NCBI RefSeq assembly: GCF_005281475.1
Contig: NZ_CP040106.1
Coordinates: 4,554,501-4,618,500, forward strand
Source: Echinicola rosea
GTDB taxonomy: Bacteria > Bacteroidota > Bacteroidia > Cytophagales > Cyclobacteriaceae
Direction of reading: 5' to 3'
DNA: 64,000 nucleotides
Positions 16,994-26,870 of the stretch are shown piece by piece (the stretch's first letter is position 1; each line of letters opens with the position of its first letter). The notes below the pieces were generated by a model, which had not been told where the DNA came from, did no database searches, and worked only from the letters and a program-made list of their open reading frames with translations. Made by a program: the position numbers and the translations under genes.

Positions 16994-18289
16994 TCAATAC
17001 CGATCATAAATCAAATACAGCACCTTTTCCATTTCCTTCTTCAGTTCATTGGAGCTGATCACATAATTATTGTGCATAAAGCTAAAATAAAGTGTTTTGC
17101 CACTTTTGGTAAGTAGATAACCGCTGAGGCAGTGGACACCGCTAAGCGTTCCTGTTTTGGCATAGACATAGGGATGCTCATCGTCGGACTTGTACCAAGA
17201 GCGGATCGTCCCGGACTCACCACCTGAGGGGAAATAAGCGAAGATCTTTTCCTCTGGCACTTCAGCCTTAATTTTTACAAGTAACTTGATGATGCTCCTT
17301 GGTGTAAATTTATTGTGCGCAGAAAGCCCCGAACCGTCCACCCACTGGGGCTCATCTGGAAGATCTTCCAAGTAATGATCCTCCACATACCCAATGGCAT
17401 TACGCATATTGAGCGAATCTCCAAGCTCATCTGCCACGAGGACCATTAGCTGTTCGGCCAGAAAATTATCACTGATCTTCAACATTTGCTTGTACAGCGA
17501 ATCGGTAGCGATCCCTTTCAGTTTTTGATGAGGCCTATCCTTCACACTATCATAACTGATCATCGTGATACTTTTGTCCAAGGTATCCTGCAGCATTTCA
17601 CGTGTCAGCTGAGAAGAGGTCACAAAAGGCTTGTCGGTTTCAAATGAAAGTTCCTCTCCCACCAAATGGTATCGGAAATCATTTATTTTCTGATCCCGTA
17701 AGATCGTGTACTCCCTGGCAGGCAAACTGAGGTCTTCTTGCACCTGATCGGCAAAATAACGGGGGGAAAAGCTGAAACGTGGTGATGACTTTTGCTTCGT
17801 AAACCGAACAATATTGCCATATATGGGCATAGCAGATCGCTCAGGACCGTAGTAGTAATTGTACCAGTTCCATGACCATCCCGAAGCATAGGCCTGCACC
17901 TCACCAAAATTGTCAGCCATGAACAATTGCTTATCGCTACTTTCCAGGAAGTTTAGCACTGATCGGTCTTCAAAATCCGGATGCATCAGGGAAGGATCGC
18001 CGGTGCCCCAAAAAATAAGGGAATCACCACTTTCCAAATAATCCAAGGCATTTACCCGATCGCCAAGTACCTTATAAGCTGCATAAAAGGTAAACATCTT
18101 GGTATTGGATGCAGGGGTGAAATATTTATCTTCATTTTGGGCATAGAGCACCTTGTCTTTGACTGGATCCACCAGCATAAAACCGGTAAAGCCTTGGCTA
18201 AACACCTCCGAATCGCGCATTGATTTCTTTACTTTCTGTACCGTACAGGCAACAAACAAAAGGAAAAGCACCGGCAATAATTTCTTCAT
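16994..18289 (-). CDS. dacB: D-alanyl-D-alanine carboxypeptidase/endopeptidase, PBP4 type
   Basis: Class C penicillin-binding protein (peptidase S13) that trims peptidoglycan stem peptides or cuts cross-links in the periplasm. The 431-aa protein starts with a lipoprotein signal (lipobox FVAC, Cys15). Active-site motifs: SNTK (Ser61, Lys64) in FTPASNTKMF, SAHN (SxN) in DGSGLSAHNKF, and KTG in YAKTGTLSGVHCLSGYL. It is shorter than E. coli PBP4 because the inserted domain between SxxK and SxN is reduced, and it seems to be anchored by lipid rather than soluble. Follows the SusD gene on the same strand after a probable terminator. Confidence 0.92.
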   Translation of the reverse strand: MKKLLPVLFLLFVACTVQKVKKSMRDSEVFSQGFTGFMLVDPVKDKVLYAQNEDKYFTPASNTKMFTFYAAYKVLGDRVNALDYLESGDSLIFWGTGDPSLMHPDFEDRSVLNFLESSDKQLFMADNFGEVQAYASGWSWNWYNYYYGPERSAMPIYGNIVRFTKQKSSPRFSFSPRYFADQVQEDLSLPAREYTILRDQKINDFRYHLVGEELSFETDKPFVTSSQLTREMLQDTLDKSITMISYDSVKDRPHQKLKGIATDSLYKQMLKISDNFLAEQLMVLVADELGDSLNMRNAIGYVEDHYLEDLPDEPQWVDGSGLSAHNKFTPRSIIKLLVKIKAEVPEEKIFAYFPSGGESGTIRSWYKSDDEHPYVYAKTGTLSGVHCLSGYLLTKSGKTLYFSFMHNNYVISSNELKKEMEKVLYLIYDRY

Positions 18290-18333
18290 GGCGTGGTTGG
18301 TTTTCGTAAGAGTTATTCGTTAGCAATTAAAAA

Positions 18334-18410
18334 AACCACAGATAAAGCGGATAAGCAAGGTATTAGGATTGATCCCCAAACACCTACGCAACCTATATTT
18401 ATCTGTGGTT
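18334..18410 (-). terminator. Long-loop terminator-like hairpin after susD
   Basis: AACCACAGATAAA (18334-18346) and TTTATCTGTGGTT (18398-18410) are perfect 13-base inverted arms. On the minus strand the second arm runs into a T-tract (complement of 18328-18335), so it can end transcription of the SusD gene. The 51-base loop is unusual. Confidence 0.6.
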
Positions 18411-18429
18411 AAATTAGGTTTCTCAATGC

Positions 18430-19830
18430 TTATTCAGCATCCCACCAAACATTCCCATACAGACTTTCAGCACCACCAAACTGGCGTTGCACAGCCTCAT
18501 TGTAATTATCAGTATTATTAAATTGCTCGGCTTCAATATACATTTGCCTATTCGGTACATCAGCACCGCCTGGTGACACCATATTATCCGGATAGCCAGT
18601 TCTTCTATACTCAGCCCATCCTTCATAACCATGCATAAACAGATGGATCCATCGTTGAGTCGAAATTTTCTCAATGGCATCTACGGAGCTGTAGGCTATT
18701 TCTGGCTGTGCCAAAAACGCATCTATATTTGTCATATCTGCTCCCCACTGCTCCATACTGCTCTGGACAGCCATTAGATAATAGTTTTCAGCTTCGATAT
18801 CCCCTCCAGCAATCCATCCTAATTTAGCTGCTTCAGCCATGGCGAAAAGACTTTGAGCATAAGTAACTAAAAAGACGGGAGCATCTTGAGCGTGAATCGC
18901 TGCACCCAAAAGTGAATATTCCTCAGTTCCTATTTCATCAATTTCACCAAATGTAAGACCAGTATAATCACCGTCTGTCCGATTGGGGTCACCATATATG
19001 GAAAGTCGAGGGTCATCGTATGGTTTCATTTTCTCAACCAGCGTTTCACTTAAAGCCCACCATTCTCGATTTTGAACATCTACCTGACTGTACCAATAAC
19101 TTTGGTTATTTGCATCAGCTAGATGCTTAAAGACAAAATTATCTTCATTTGAGCTAAAAACACCATCTTCCATCGCAGCAGTAAATTCCTGTTGAGCTAA
19201 AGTAGCATCAATTTCTGACAATCGAAGTGCCATCAGCATTCGAATGGTATTTGCCAATTTGGACCACTTCTCCATATCACCATTATAGATGATATCATTA
19301 CTTATAGCACCTGCTGTCATTTGGGAATTTGCTTCTTTTAAGGTGGCAAATAAGTCAAGATATATGGATTCTTGTGTGTCATATGAAGGTGTGAAGTTTT
19401 CAGCTCCTTTTAAAGCCGCAGTATAGGGCACATCTCCCCAACGATCCGTTATATGCCACATATAATAGCATTTTAGAATTTTTGCTACAGCTATTTGATT
19501 GACAATTGGTCCCTCCGTACCGCTCAGCTCATCCTCTGCATTCAACACCGTTTCCAAGTTCATAAGTGGGCCTTGATAAATCCAATAAAAACTAGCGCTA
19601 ACCTGCGGATATAGGGAAGCATTGACATACTGTGTTTCCGACAAATACTGAGACATAAACTCCCCTGTTGGAGATGAACTCAGACTTGACAATGATAACA
19701 TCGCATTTGCGATCAATTGAGTACCGGATGATTGACTTGGTGCATTTGGATTGATGTTGATATCTTCATCAAAATTGTTACAACCAACTATCAATATTAC
19801 GGACAAGCATAGTATAGTTAATTTCTTCAT
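18430..19830 (-). CDS. SusD/RagB-like outer membrane lipoprotein (SusD-like 2 type)
   Basis: Surface lipoprotein that acts as the lid of the SusC channel and binds the nutrient. The 466-aa protein has a lipobox ILIVGC (Cys17) followed by acidic NNFDEDININPNAPSQ, as expected for surface export, and the helical TPR-like core (VNQIAVAKILKCYYMWHITD followed by RWGDVPYT). This core is typical of the SusD-like 2 family (PF12771), which often accompanies SusC proteins of unknown or non-starch substrates. The C-terminus NRQMYIEAEQFNN is characteristic. It follows SusC with 12 bases between stop and start, so both are translated from one mRNA. Confidence 0.93.
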   Translation of the reverse strand: MKKLTILCLSVILIVGCNNFDEDININPNAPSQSSGTQLIANAMLSLSSLSSSPTGEFMSQYLSETQYVNASLYPQVSASFYWIYQGPLMNLETVLNAEDELSGTEGPIVNQIAVAKILKCYYMWHITDRWGDVPYTAALKGAENFTPSYDTQESIYLDLFATLKEANSQMTAGAISNDIIYNGDMEKWSKLANTIRMLMALRLSEIDATLAQQEFTAAMEDGVFSSNEDNFVFKHLADANNQSYWYSQVDVQNREWWALSETLVEKMKPYDDPRLSIYGDPNRTDGDYTGLTFGEIDEIGTEEYSLLGAAIHAQDAPVFLVTYAQSLFAMAEAAKLGWIAGGDIEAENYYLMAVQSSMEQWGADMTNIDAFLAQPEIAYSSVDAIEKISTQRWIHLFMHGYEGWAEYRRTGYPDNMVSPGGADVPNRQMYIEAEQFNNTDNYNEAVQRQFGGAESLYGNVWWDAE

Positions 19831-19842
19831 GGCTTTTTCTGA

Positions 19843-22800
19843 TTAAAAGGTAACATTTAGATTAAACCCTAAAGAGCGGACAGAAGGTAACTGGCCAGAT
19901 TCGTACCAGCCAATGGACTGGCTTCCTGTAGAAATCTCTGCTGGATTAATTCCCTTTGGAGCATTTTGGAAAATCATACCTAGATTTCTCCCCACCAGAG
20001 CCACTCTTACATTTTCGACAGGTATGTTACCCAATTTATCTTTGGTAAAATTATACCCCACTCGTACCTCACGGAGTCGCACATAGGATCCGTCGTAGAG
20101 CCATTCCTCATAAATCCTTCGTCCCAAAACATTTCGATAATAATTTCTGGCATCTACATAAGCGACAACTTCTTCGCCTGTTTCTGCTGAAATGCCTTCT
20201 ACTCTAACACCACCACCTTCAGACACATCATCACGCACATTTGCGCCTTGGTCATTTGTAGCTACGGTAAGTGGATCTAGCCCCGTCCTTACAGCAAGCA
20301 TTTTCGATCTACTGAAAAACTGTCCGCCTACCTGAAAATCAATCATAGCTGACAAGTCAAAATTCCCAATAGAAACTACATTTTGAAAGCCTCCATTAAA
20401 ATCAGGCAACACAGTACCAAAATCGTTGGTAGCGGCAGTGTAAAGTGGCATATTATTTCCATCTAACAGAATCTTTCCTGTACTTTCATCCCGTTGATAT
20501 GCCTGACCTACCAAACTTCCAAAAGGCTTGCCTTCATAACTATTTAAATAGCTATACACACTGGAATAAACTGTGTAATCATACTGATAAACATCAATCC
20601 CTGGATACAGTTCAACCACTTCGTTCCTATTTCGGCTTAGATTAAGCGCAATATCCCAATTTACTAAGCTATTCTTTATCGCGGTACCTGTCAATGCTAG
20701 TTCAAAACCTTTATTTCTAATTTGTCCAGCATTGATAGTAGCAGAACCAAAGCCACTAGCCCCAGATAAATCCAACTGTAAAATTTGATTTTTATTGATT
20801 TGTTGATAATACGTAAAGGCCAACCCAACTCTCCCTTCGAGAAACTTAAAGTCAAGTCCTGCTTCATATGAATGAGCAAAAGATGGCTCTAGGGTTGGGT
20901 TATTTAAATTATCCGGCACATAAAGGGTGTTTACCGTACCACTCGGACCAGCATATACGGTCCCCGCTCCATAAAATAAAGTAGTTCCATATGGTGAAAG
21001 ATCTGACCCTGCCTGTGCATAACTCACCCTTAACTTTCCTAAAGTCATGGGTTCCCAATCGATCAACTCACTAAAAACCATACTTCCCGAAACCGATGGG
21101 TACCAGTAAGAATTGTTCCCTTCTGGTAAAGTGGAGGTATTATCATTTCGAATAGAAGCATCCAAAAAGTAGGTGTTATCGAAACCAAGTGAAACCATCG
21201 CATATGCACTCTTGATTTGCTTGCGGAGCTTATATGAGGTATTAGATGGTCTATCAATGGAAGCATCGATATTATAGAAGCCTGGTGAAGAAAGCCCTCC
21301 CACTGTCGCCATTCTTAAATAGGAGTATTTTCTGTCATAGAAGTTTGACCCTACATTAGCATCAATAGAGAATTTATCCCATGTTTTATTATATTGTGCC
21401 AAAAACTCATAGTTCATTTCTGTGTTTTGATATTTACCTACGGTGTAACCAGGTAAACCTTTCCCGCCAAATGCAGACCTAAACTCCAAGTTTTGGGTGT
21501 ATGTATCCGTACGGATAAATCCACTTAACTTTAAGTCTGGTATTACTTCATAAGTCAACCCTACATTACCAAACAATCGATCTCTGTTATCTTCACTAAA
21601 ATTCTCGTAAGCTGTATAATACGGATTATCCCAATACAACGGCGTAAAATCATTTATCTCCCCAGTAGTTGTACTTGGCCTGCTTAAATTCCAGTGGAAA
21701 AAGCTCCCATCATCATACTTATAGTTCTTTAGACGATTCATGTCTAAACTTCTTTGAAACCATTGCCCCATATACCTAGATCCATCTTCTGAACCTTGAC
21801 CAGGACGCCTAGCCCTGTTGGTGGCATAGTTCACATTTGTGCTGATATTGAGTTTTTTTGTCAAATCTACGCCTAAGCTTACCCCTATGTTATTTCTCTT
21901 TAACATGGTGTTCGGTTCGACACCTTGAATTCTAGTATCATTTAGACTTATTCTAAAATTAGAATTTTCTCCACCACCTGAAATAGTAACCCCGTTGTTA
22001 ACATTGGTTCCTGTTTCATAATAATCTTTGATATTATCAGGATGAGGCACAAAGGGTGCCAGCTGTCCATACTCAGGATCTTGTGGGTAAAAACTCTGTG
22101 CGTGTCTTACTAATGATCCATCCATTATTGGTCCCCAGCTCTCATCTACGTTCATCTGAACATACCTATCTCCATTAGGTAAAGTAGGCCATTCTTGAGA
22201 CGATCCACCTCCATACATATTCTGGTAAGGCATGATGTTATAAACATTTTCGACAAACACTGCTGAATTTAGTTCAACTTTGACATCAGAACCTCTCTTT
22301 CCTTTCTTAGTGGTGATCATCACGACTCCGTACTGACCTCTAATTCCATAAAGTGCAGAAGCTGCTGGTCCTTTAAGCACGTTTACAGATTCAATATCCT
22401 CAGGGTTTACATCTTGGCCCAAATTCCCCAAGTCAACACCATCATCTCCTGAAAAGTTAGCATTGGAAATAGGTGTACCATCTACCACGATCAGCGGTGG
22501 ACTTGCTCCAGAAATTGAGTTTACGCCCCTAATTTTTATCTTTTGCGTTCCTCCCATACTAGCCCCAGAGGCTCCTTCCACCTGAACACCAGCCACTTTT
22601 CCAGACAATGACCCAAGAACATTTTGCTCTTTGGTAAATGTTAGATTATCGCCATCAACCTCTTGAGTAGCATAACCTATAGAACGCTCATCTCTGGTAA
22701 TACCAAGAGCGGTCACCACTACTTCCCCCATCTCAGACACATCTTCTTTCATGACCACATCGATTCTAGTTCGATTGTTGATTGCAGTGGTATGGGTAAG

Positions 22801-23043
22801 GTATCCTAAATATGAGAAGACCAATGATCCATCTCCAGAGGATGCATTAAGGGAATAGTTTCCATCTAGGTCAGTCACGGCACCTCTTGTACTCCCCTTC
22901 AATAGCACACTCACCCCCGGAAGTGGCTCGCCATCTTCCGCGGTCGTTACCGTTCCGGTGATCGTTACTTCCTGTCCATAGGCCATGCCTACTAACAAAA
23001 AGACGAAAACCAAAAAGGATAATTTTGTAAAGGTTTTCTTCAT
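19843..23043 (-). CDS. SusC/RagA-family TonB-dependent outer membrane transporter
   Basis: A 1066-aa 22-stranded TonB-dependent channel forming a transport pair with the adjacent SusD. Order: signal peptide (1-23, ending in GMAYG), carboxypeptidase-regulatory-like beta-sandwich (~25-105, TITGTVTTAEDGEPLPGVSV), TonB box region EVVVTALGITRDERS (~108-125), plug (~125-240, IRGVNSISG, INPEDIESVNVLKG-like VNPEDIESVNVLKG, AALYGIRGQYGVVMITTKKG), then barrel to SLGFNLNVTF with terminal Phe. No glycosidase, sensor or sigma/anti-sigma gene is next to the pair, so the substrate (glycan, peptide or siderophore-like) cannot be told. Confidence 0.94.
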   Translation of the reverse strand: MKKTFTKLSFLVFVFLLVGMAYGQEVTITGTVTTAEDGEPLPGVSVLLKGSTRGAVTDLDGNYSLNASSGDGSLVFSYLGYLTHTTAINNRTRIDVVMKEDVSEMGEVVVTALGITRDERSIGYATQEVDGDNLTFTKEQNVLGSLSGKVAGVQVEGASGASMGGTQKIKIRGVNSISGASPPLIVVDGTPISNANFSGDDGVDLGNLGQDVNPEDIESVNVLKGPAASALYGIRGQYGVVMITTKKGKRGSDVKVELNSAVFVENVYNIMPYQNMYGGGSSQEWPTLPNGDRYVQMNVDESWGPIMDGSLVRHAQSFYPQDPEYGQLAPFVPHPDNIKDYYETGTNVNNGVTISGGGENSNFRISLNDTRIQGVEPNTMLKRNNIGVSLGVDLTKKLNISTNVNYATNRARRPGQGSEDGSRYMGQWFQRSLDMNRLKNYKYDDGSFFHWNLSRPSTTTGEINDFTPLYWDNPYYTAYENFSEDNRDRLFGNVGLTYEVIPDLKLSGFIRTDTYTQNLEFRSAFGGKGLPGYTVGKYQNTEMNYEFLAQYNKTWDKFSIDANVGSNFYDRKYSYLRMATVGGLSSPGFYNIDASIDRPSNTSYKLRKQIKSAYAMVSLGFDNTYFLDASIRNDNTSTLPEGNNSYWYPSVSGSMVFSELIDWEPMTLGKLRVSYAQAGSDLSPYGTTLFYGAGTVYAGPSGTVNTLYVPDNLNNPTLEPSFAHSYEAGLDFKFLEGRVGLAFTYYQQINKNQILQLDLSGASGFGSATINAGQIRNKGFELALTGTAIKNSLVNWDIALNLSRNRNEVVELYPGIDVYQYDYTVYSSVYSYLNSYEGKPFGSLVGQAYQRDESTGKILLDGNNMPLYTAATNDFGTVLPDFNGGFQNVVSIGNFDLSAMIDFQVGGQFFSRSKMLAVRTGLDPLTVATNDQGANVRDDVSEGGGVRVEGISAETGEEVVAYVDARNYYRNVLGRRIYEEWLYDGSYVRLREVRVGYNFTKDKLGNIPVENVRVALVGRNLGMIFQNAPKGINPAEISTGSQSIGWYESGQLPSVRSLGFNLNVTF

Positions 23044-23251
23044 TTGTAGTCGATTTGTGGGTTACTAAACTTAATTTAAAATTATATTCCTAAATATTCA
23101 ATAAAACAAAATAATTAACCATATTTATCAGTTTTACCGAAACCTACAAAACATAATATGTCAATTTTGTAAATTATTTGTTAATAAACAAACCGATAAA
23201 ATAAAATTTAGATAATCCAGCACTTGTTGACTTTCCCCAAAAATCCGGTTC

Positions 23252-23280
23252 AAAAAAAAACCTCGAAACATCTTCGAGGC
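23252..23280 (-). terminator. Terminator after hppA
   Basis: On the minus strand GCCTCGAA pairs with TTCGAGG around a short GATG-type loop and is followed by nine Ts (complement of 23252-23260). It lies 33 bases past the hppA stop codon. Confidence 0.9.
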
Positions 23281-23312
23281 TTTAAATCATTTCTTTTCAG
23301 TTTCTTAACACA

Positions 23313-25559
23313 TCACTCCGTTCGTTGTCCATCATCTTGCTCACTTAGCTGCTCTACATCCTGAAGCAACACCAATTTTTCCGGTTCTTTTTCCATCTTG
23401 ATTTCTTTGGCATCATCTTGCCGATCACTTACCACATGTGCTGGTCCTTCAGCAATATGTGGCGCTATGATCAATGAAACAATGGAGGTCAATTTGATCA
23501 GAATATTCATGGATGGACCTGAGGTGTCTTTAAATGGATCACCGACTGTATCTCCAGTAACAGATGCCTTGTGCGCCTCAGAGCCTTTATATTCCATTTT
23601 TCCATCGATCTCCACGCCTTTTTCAAAAGACTTTTTGGCATTGTCCCATGCACCTCCGGCGTTGTTTTGGAATATCCCCATCAGCACGCCTGAAACCGTC
23701 ACTCCTGCCAGTACTCCACCCAAGACCTCCGGTCCAAAAGCAAAACCCACAATAATGGGAACTACCAAGGCCAATGCACCCGGGGCGATCATCTCTCGAA
23801 TGGAAGCGCTGGTGGATATGTGCACACATTTGTCGTATTCAGGCTTGGCCTTGTATTCCATAATTCCGGGAATCTCTTTGAACTGCCTCCTTACTTCATT
23901 GACCATGTCCATGGCGGCACGGCCCACTGCCGCAATGGCCAAAGACGAAAAAATAAACGGTATCATCGCCCCTACAAACAAGCCCGACAACACATCAGCT
24001 TTATAAATATCAATGGAGTCAATCCCCGCAATGCCCACATACGCTGCAAACAACGCCAACGCAGTAAGGGCTGCAGAAGCAATGGCAAAGCCTTTGCCCG
24101 TGGCTGCAGTGGTATTGCCCACCGCATCCAGGATATCAGTGCGCTCCCTCACCTCTTTTTCGCAACCTGACATTTCGGCTATACCTCCGGCATTGTCCGC
24201 AATCGGGCCAAAGGCATCAATGGCCAGCTGCATGGCCGTGGTGGCCATCATCCCCGCAGCGGCAATCGCCACCCCGTACAGTCCTGCACTCAAAAAGGAC
24301 CCGTATATCCCTGCTGCCAACACCAAAATCGGCAGTACCGTAGATTGCATCCCGATGGATAGCCCGCCAATGATATTGGTGGCATGACCGGTGGAAGACT
24401 GCTTGATGATGCTATTGACCGGACCTTTGCCCATGGCAGTATAATATTCCGTGATGATGCTCATTAATGCCCCTACTACCAAACCGATCAACACGGCTCC
24501 AAAAACGCCCATTTTGGTAAATACTGGAGAATTGTCCCTTACCATGACCAAGTCTCCTTCCGGCAACATGAAATCGATCACAAAGTAAGAGGCAGCAACC
24601 GTCAACAGTATCGAAATCCAATTGCCCTTGTTCAAGGCGGCCTGGACACTATCTGTCTCCTTGGATATTTTTACAAATAAGGTCCCAATAATAGAAAATA
24701 CTACTCCCAGTCCAGCAATGACCAATGGCAACAAAACAGGAGCGATCCCACCCATCTGGTCATTGGAAACTATCTCTCTTCCCAATACCATTGAGGCCAA
24801 GATCGTCGCGACGTACGATCCAAACAAATCCGCGCCCATGCCGGCCACATCACCGACATTGTCCCCTACGTTATCGGCGATGGTGGCAGGATTACGTACA
24901 TCGTCTTCCGGGATGCCTGCTTCTACTTTTCCCACTAAATCGGCTCCGACGTCAGCAGCTTTGGTGTAGATTCCTCCTCCCACTCGCGCAAACAATGCAA
25001 TGGACTCGGCTCCCAATGAAAAGCCAGCCAACACTTCCAATGCTCGTTCCATATCCAATCCATTGACATCACCACCTGTAGATACTACATATAAATGGTA
25101 AAAAACAATGAAAAGCGAGCCCATCCCTAAGACCGCCAATCCTGCTACCCCCAGTCCCATTACGGTTCCCCCCGAGAAGGACACTTTCAAGGCTTTTGCC
25201 AGTCCTGATTTAGCCGCTTCTGTGGTGCGGACGTTTGCCTTTGTGGCAATGTTCATCCCGATATACCCGGCAAATGCTGACAAAAAAGCCCCCAAAACAA
25301 AAGAAGCGGCAATCACCGGACTGGAGTTTTCTACCAGCGTCCCTGACCAAGCCAAAATAATTCCTGCAATGACCACAAAATAAAAAAGTACCTTCCATTC
25401 TGCTTTTAAAAATGCCATGGCCCCACGGGCAATATACCCTGCCAGTTCCACCATCTTTTCGTCACCCGTCGGTTGTTTATTTACCCAAGCGGACTTTACG
25501 GCCATCACAATAAGCCCCAATATCCCCAAGAAGGGGACCACATAAATAATCTGTTCCAT
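23313..25559 (-). CDS. hppA: Membrane-bound ion-translocating pyrophosphatase
   Basis: Couples hydrolysis of pyrophosphate to pumping of H+ and/or Na+ across the inner membrane. The 748-aa protein has about 16 transmembrane helices and the catalytic blocks: AADVGADLVGKVEAGIPEDD, NPATIADNVGDNVGDVAGMG, and AFGPIADNAGGIAEMSG. The sequence GNTTAATGKGFA carries Ala (not Lys) at the position that separates potassium-dependent from potassium-independent enzymes, so this one is predicted to need K+. The charged C-terminal extension (PEKLVLLQDVEQLSEQDDGQ) is unusual for the family. Single gene with its own promoter and terminator. Confidence 0.95.
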   Translation of the reverse strand: MEQIIYVVPFLGILGLIVMAVKSAWVNKQPTGDEKMVELAGYIARGAMAFLKAEWKVLFYFVVIAGIILAWSGTLVENSSPVIAASFVLGAFLSAFAGYIGMNIATKANVRTTEAAKSGLAKALKVSFSGGTVMGLGVAGLAVLGMGSLFIVFYHLYVVSTGGDVNGLDMERALEVLAGFSLGAESIALFARVGGGIYTKAADVGADLVGKVEAGIPEDDVRNPATIADNVGDNVGDVAGMGADLFGSYVATILASMVLGREIVSNDQMGGIAPVLLPLVIAGLGVVFSIIGTLFVKISKETDSVQAALNKGNWISILLTVAASYFVIDFMLPEGDLVMVRDNSPVFTKMGVFGAVLIGLVVGALMSIITEYYTAMGKGPVNSIIKQSSTGHATNIIGGLSIGMQSTVLPILVLAAGIYGSFLSAGLYGVAIAAAGMMATTAMQLAIDAFGPIADNAGGIAEMSGCEKEVRERTDILDAVGNTTAATGKGFAIASAALTALALFAAYVGIAGIDSIDIYKADVLSGLFVGAMIPFIFSSLAIAAVGRAAMDMVNEVRRQFKEIPGIMEYKAKPEYDKCVHISTSASIREMIAPGALALVVPIIVGFAFGPEVLGGVLAGVTVSGVLMGIFQNNAGGAWDNAKKSFEKGVEIDGKMEYKGSEAHKASVTGDTVGDPFKDTSGPSMNILIKLTSIVSLIIAPHIAEGPAHVVSDRQDDAKEIKMEKEPEKLVLLQDVEQLSEQDDGQRTE

Positions 25560-25880
25560 AGTATGTATTAGCGGTTTTTTAAATGTTATATCCTAAACAA
25601 ATATATTACTATTCAACTACGAAACAACCAGCATATTAATTACGGAAAGAGATCATATAACAATATAAATTTGGAATTAACAGTAAACCTGTAAAATATT
25701 AATAATTAAACAAATCAAATAGTTTTTGATTGTTAAAACCCAAACCGATGCCGTGGTTTATTAAAAATCAAGGGGTTTGAGTGATTTTTTCCTTTTTTCG
25801 GAACAGTGTTTGGTCTGTCACCTTGTTTTATTCCCTATTGCTAAATCTTACCTTTATGATAAGCAAAACAACTGATCACT
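25560..25880. other. Divergent intergenic region between hppA and the quinone oxidoreductase gene
   Basis: AT-rich, 321 bases. Besides the hppA promoter it holds a likely promoter for the right-hand gene: TTG at 25823-25825 and TACCTTTA at 25849-25856, spacing 23. No coding sequence was seen. Confidence 0.5.
25598..25627 (-). promoter_or_regulatory. hppA promoter (TTG-N19-TATATTTG)
   Basis: On the minus strand, TTG (25627-25625) is followed after exactly 19 bases by TATATTTG (25605-25598), an exact match to the Bacteroidota consensus. The start of hppA lies about 39 bases downstream. Confidence 0.6.
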
Positions 25881-26870
25881 ATGAAAGCAATCATAATCAC
25901 CACCCCGGGGGAACCTGAGGTCATGAAAATCCAAGAACGAAGCATCCCCAAACCTGCCCCGCAGGAAGTCCTGATCAAAGTAGCTGCTGCCGGGATCAAT
26001 CGCCCTGATGTGGCCCAACGCAAAGGCCGCTACCCTGCTCCAGCTGATGCTCCCGAGGACATCCCTGGGCTGGAAGTCTCTGGAACCATCTCGGCCATGG
26101 GCGAGGACGTTAAGAACTGGGAGTTGGGAGATGAAGTCTGCGCGTTGGTGGCCGGAGGTGGCTATGCGGAATTTGTAACCGCCCCCGCTGTCCAATGCCT
26201 GCCCATTCCTGAAGGAGTCTCCCTCGTGGAAGCAGCTGGCCTACCGGAAACGTTCTTTACCGTTTGGAACAATATTTTTGATATCGGCCAGTTTGAAGCC
26301 GGCATGACCGTCCTGGTACACGGGGGCACCAGTGGCATTGGCGTAACAGCCATCCAATTGGTAAGGGCGCTGGGCGGTAAGGTAATCGTGACGGCTGGAT
26401 CCAAGGAGAAATGTGAATACTGCTCTGACTTGGGCGCCAATTTGGCCATTAATTATAAGGAAGAAGACTTTGAAGAGGCGATCAAGTCCAATCCGGCATT
26501 TAATAAAATAGACATCATTCTGGACATGGTCGGTGGAGACTATACCGCAAAAAACATCCGCCTGCTCAAACCTCAAGGGAAGCTCATCATGATCAATGCC
26601 ATGAAGGATAGAATGGGTGAAGTGGATTTGCTAAGGATCATGGCCAACCGCCTTACGCTAACCGGATCGACCCTTCGTCCGCAGTCTATCGGGTACAAAG
26701 GAAATATCGCCAAAAATCTCCAAGCGCATGCCTGGCCTTTCTTCCCGGAAAAGATCAAACCTATTATCCATAGAATCTTCCCCTTGGAAGAAGCACCCCA
26801 AGCACACCAGCTCATGGAAAGCTCTGCACATATCGGCAAAATCCTACTCCAAATCCCTACAGAAGTATAA
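25881..26870 (+). CDS. NAD(P)H:quinone oxidoreductase, zinc-free MDR superfamily (PIG3-like)
   Basis: Reduces quinones or similar electrophiles with NAD(P)H in the cytosol. The 329-aa protein has the GroES-like N-terminal domain (residues ~1-120, AGINRPDVAQRKGRYPAPAD) and a Rossmann domain with VHGGTSGIGVTAIQLVRALG (~140-160). There is no structural or catalytic zinc Cys set, which places it in the quinone oxidoreductase branch; NRPDVAQRKGRYP and GEVDLLRIMANRLTLTGSTL are typical of the PIG3/TP53I3 group. Single gene. The true substrate is not known. Confidence 0.9.
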   Translation: MKAIIITTPGEPEVMKIQERSIPKPAPQEVLIKVAAAGINRPDVAQRKGRYPAPADAPEDIPGLEVSGTISAMGEDVKNWELGDEVCALVAGGGYAEFVTAPAVQCLPIPEGVSLVEAAGLPETFFTVWNNIFDIGQFEAGMTVLVHGGTSGIGVTAIQLVRALGGKVIVTAGSKEKCEYCSDLGANLAINYKEEDFEEAIKSNPAFNKIDIILDMVGGDYTAKNIRLLKPQGKLIMINAMKDRMGEVDLLRIMANRLTLTGSTLRPQSIGYKGNIAKNLQAHAWPFFPEKIKPIIHRIFPLEEAPQAHQLMESSAHIGKILLQIPTEV

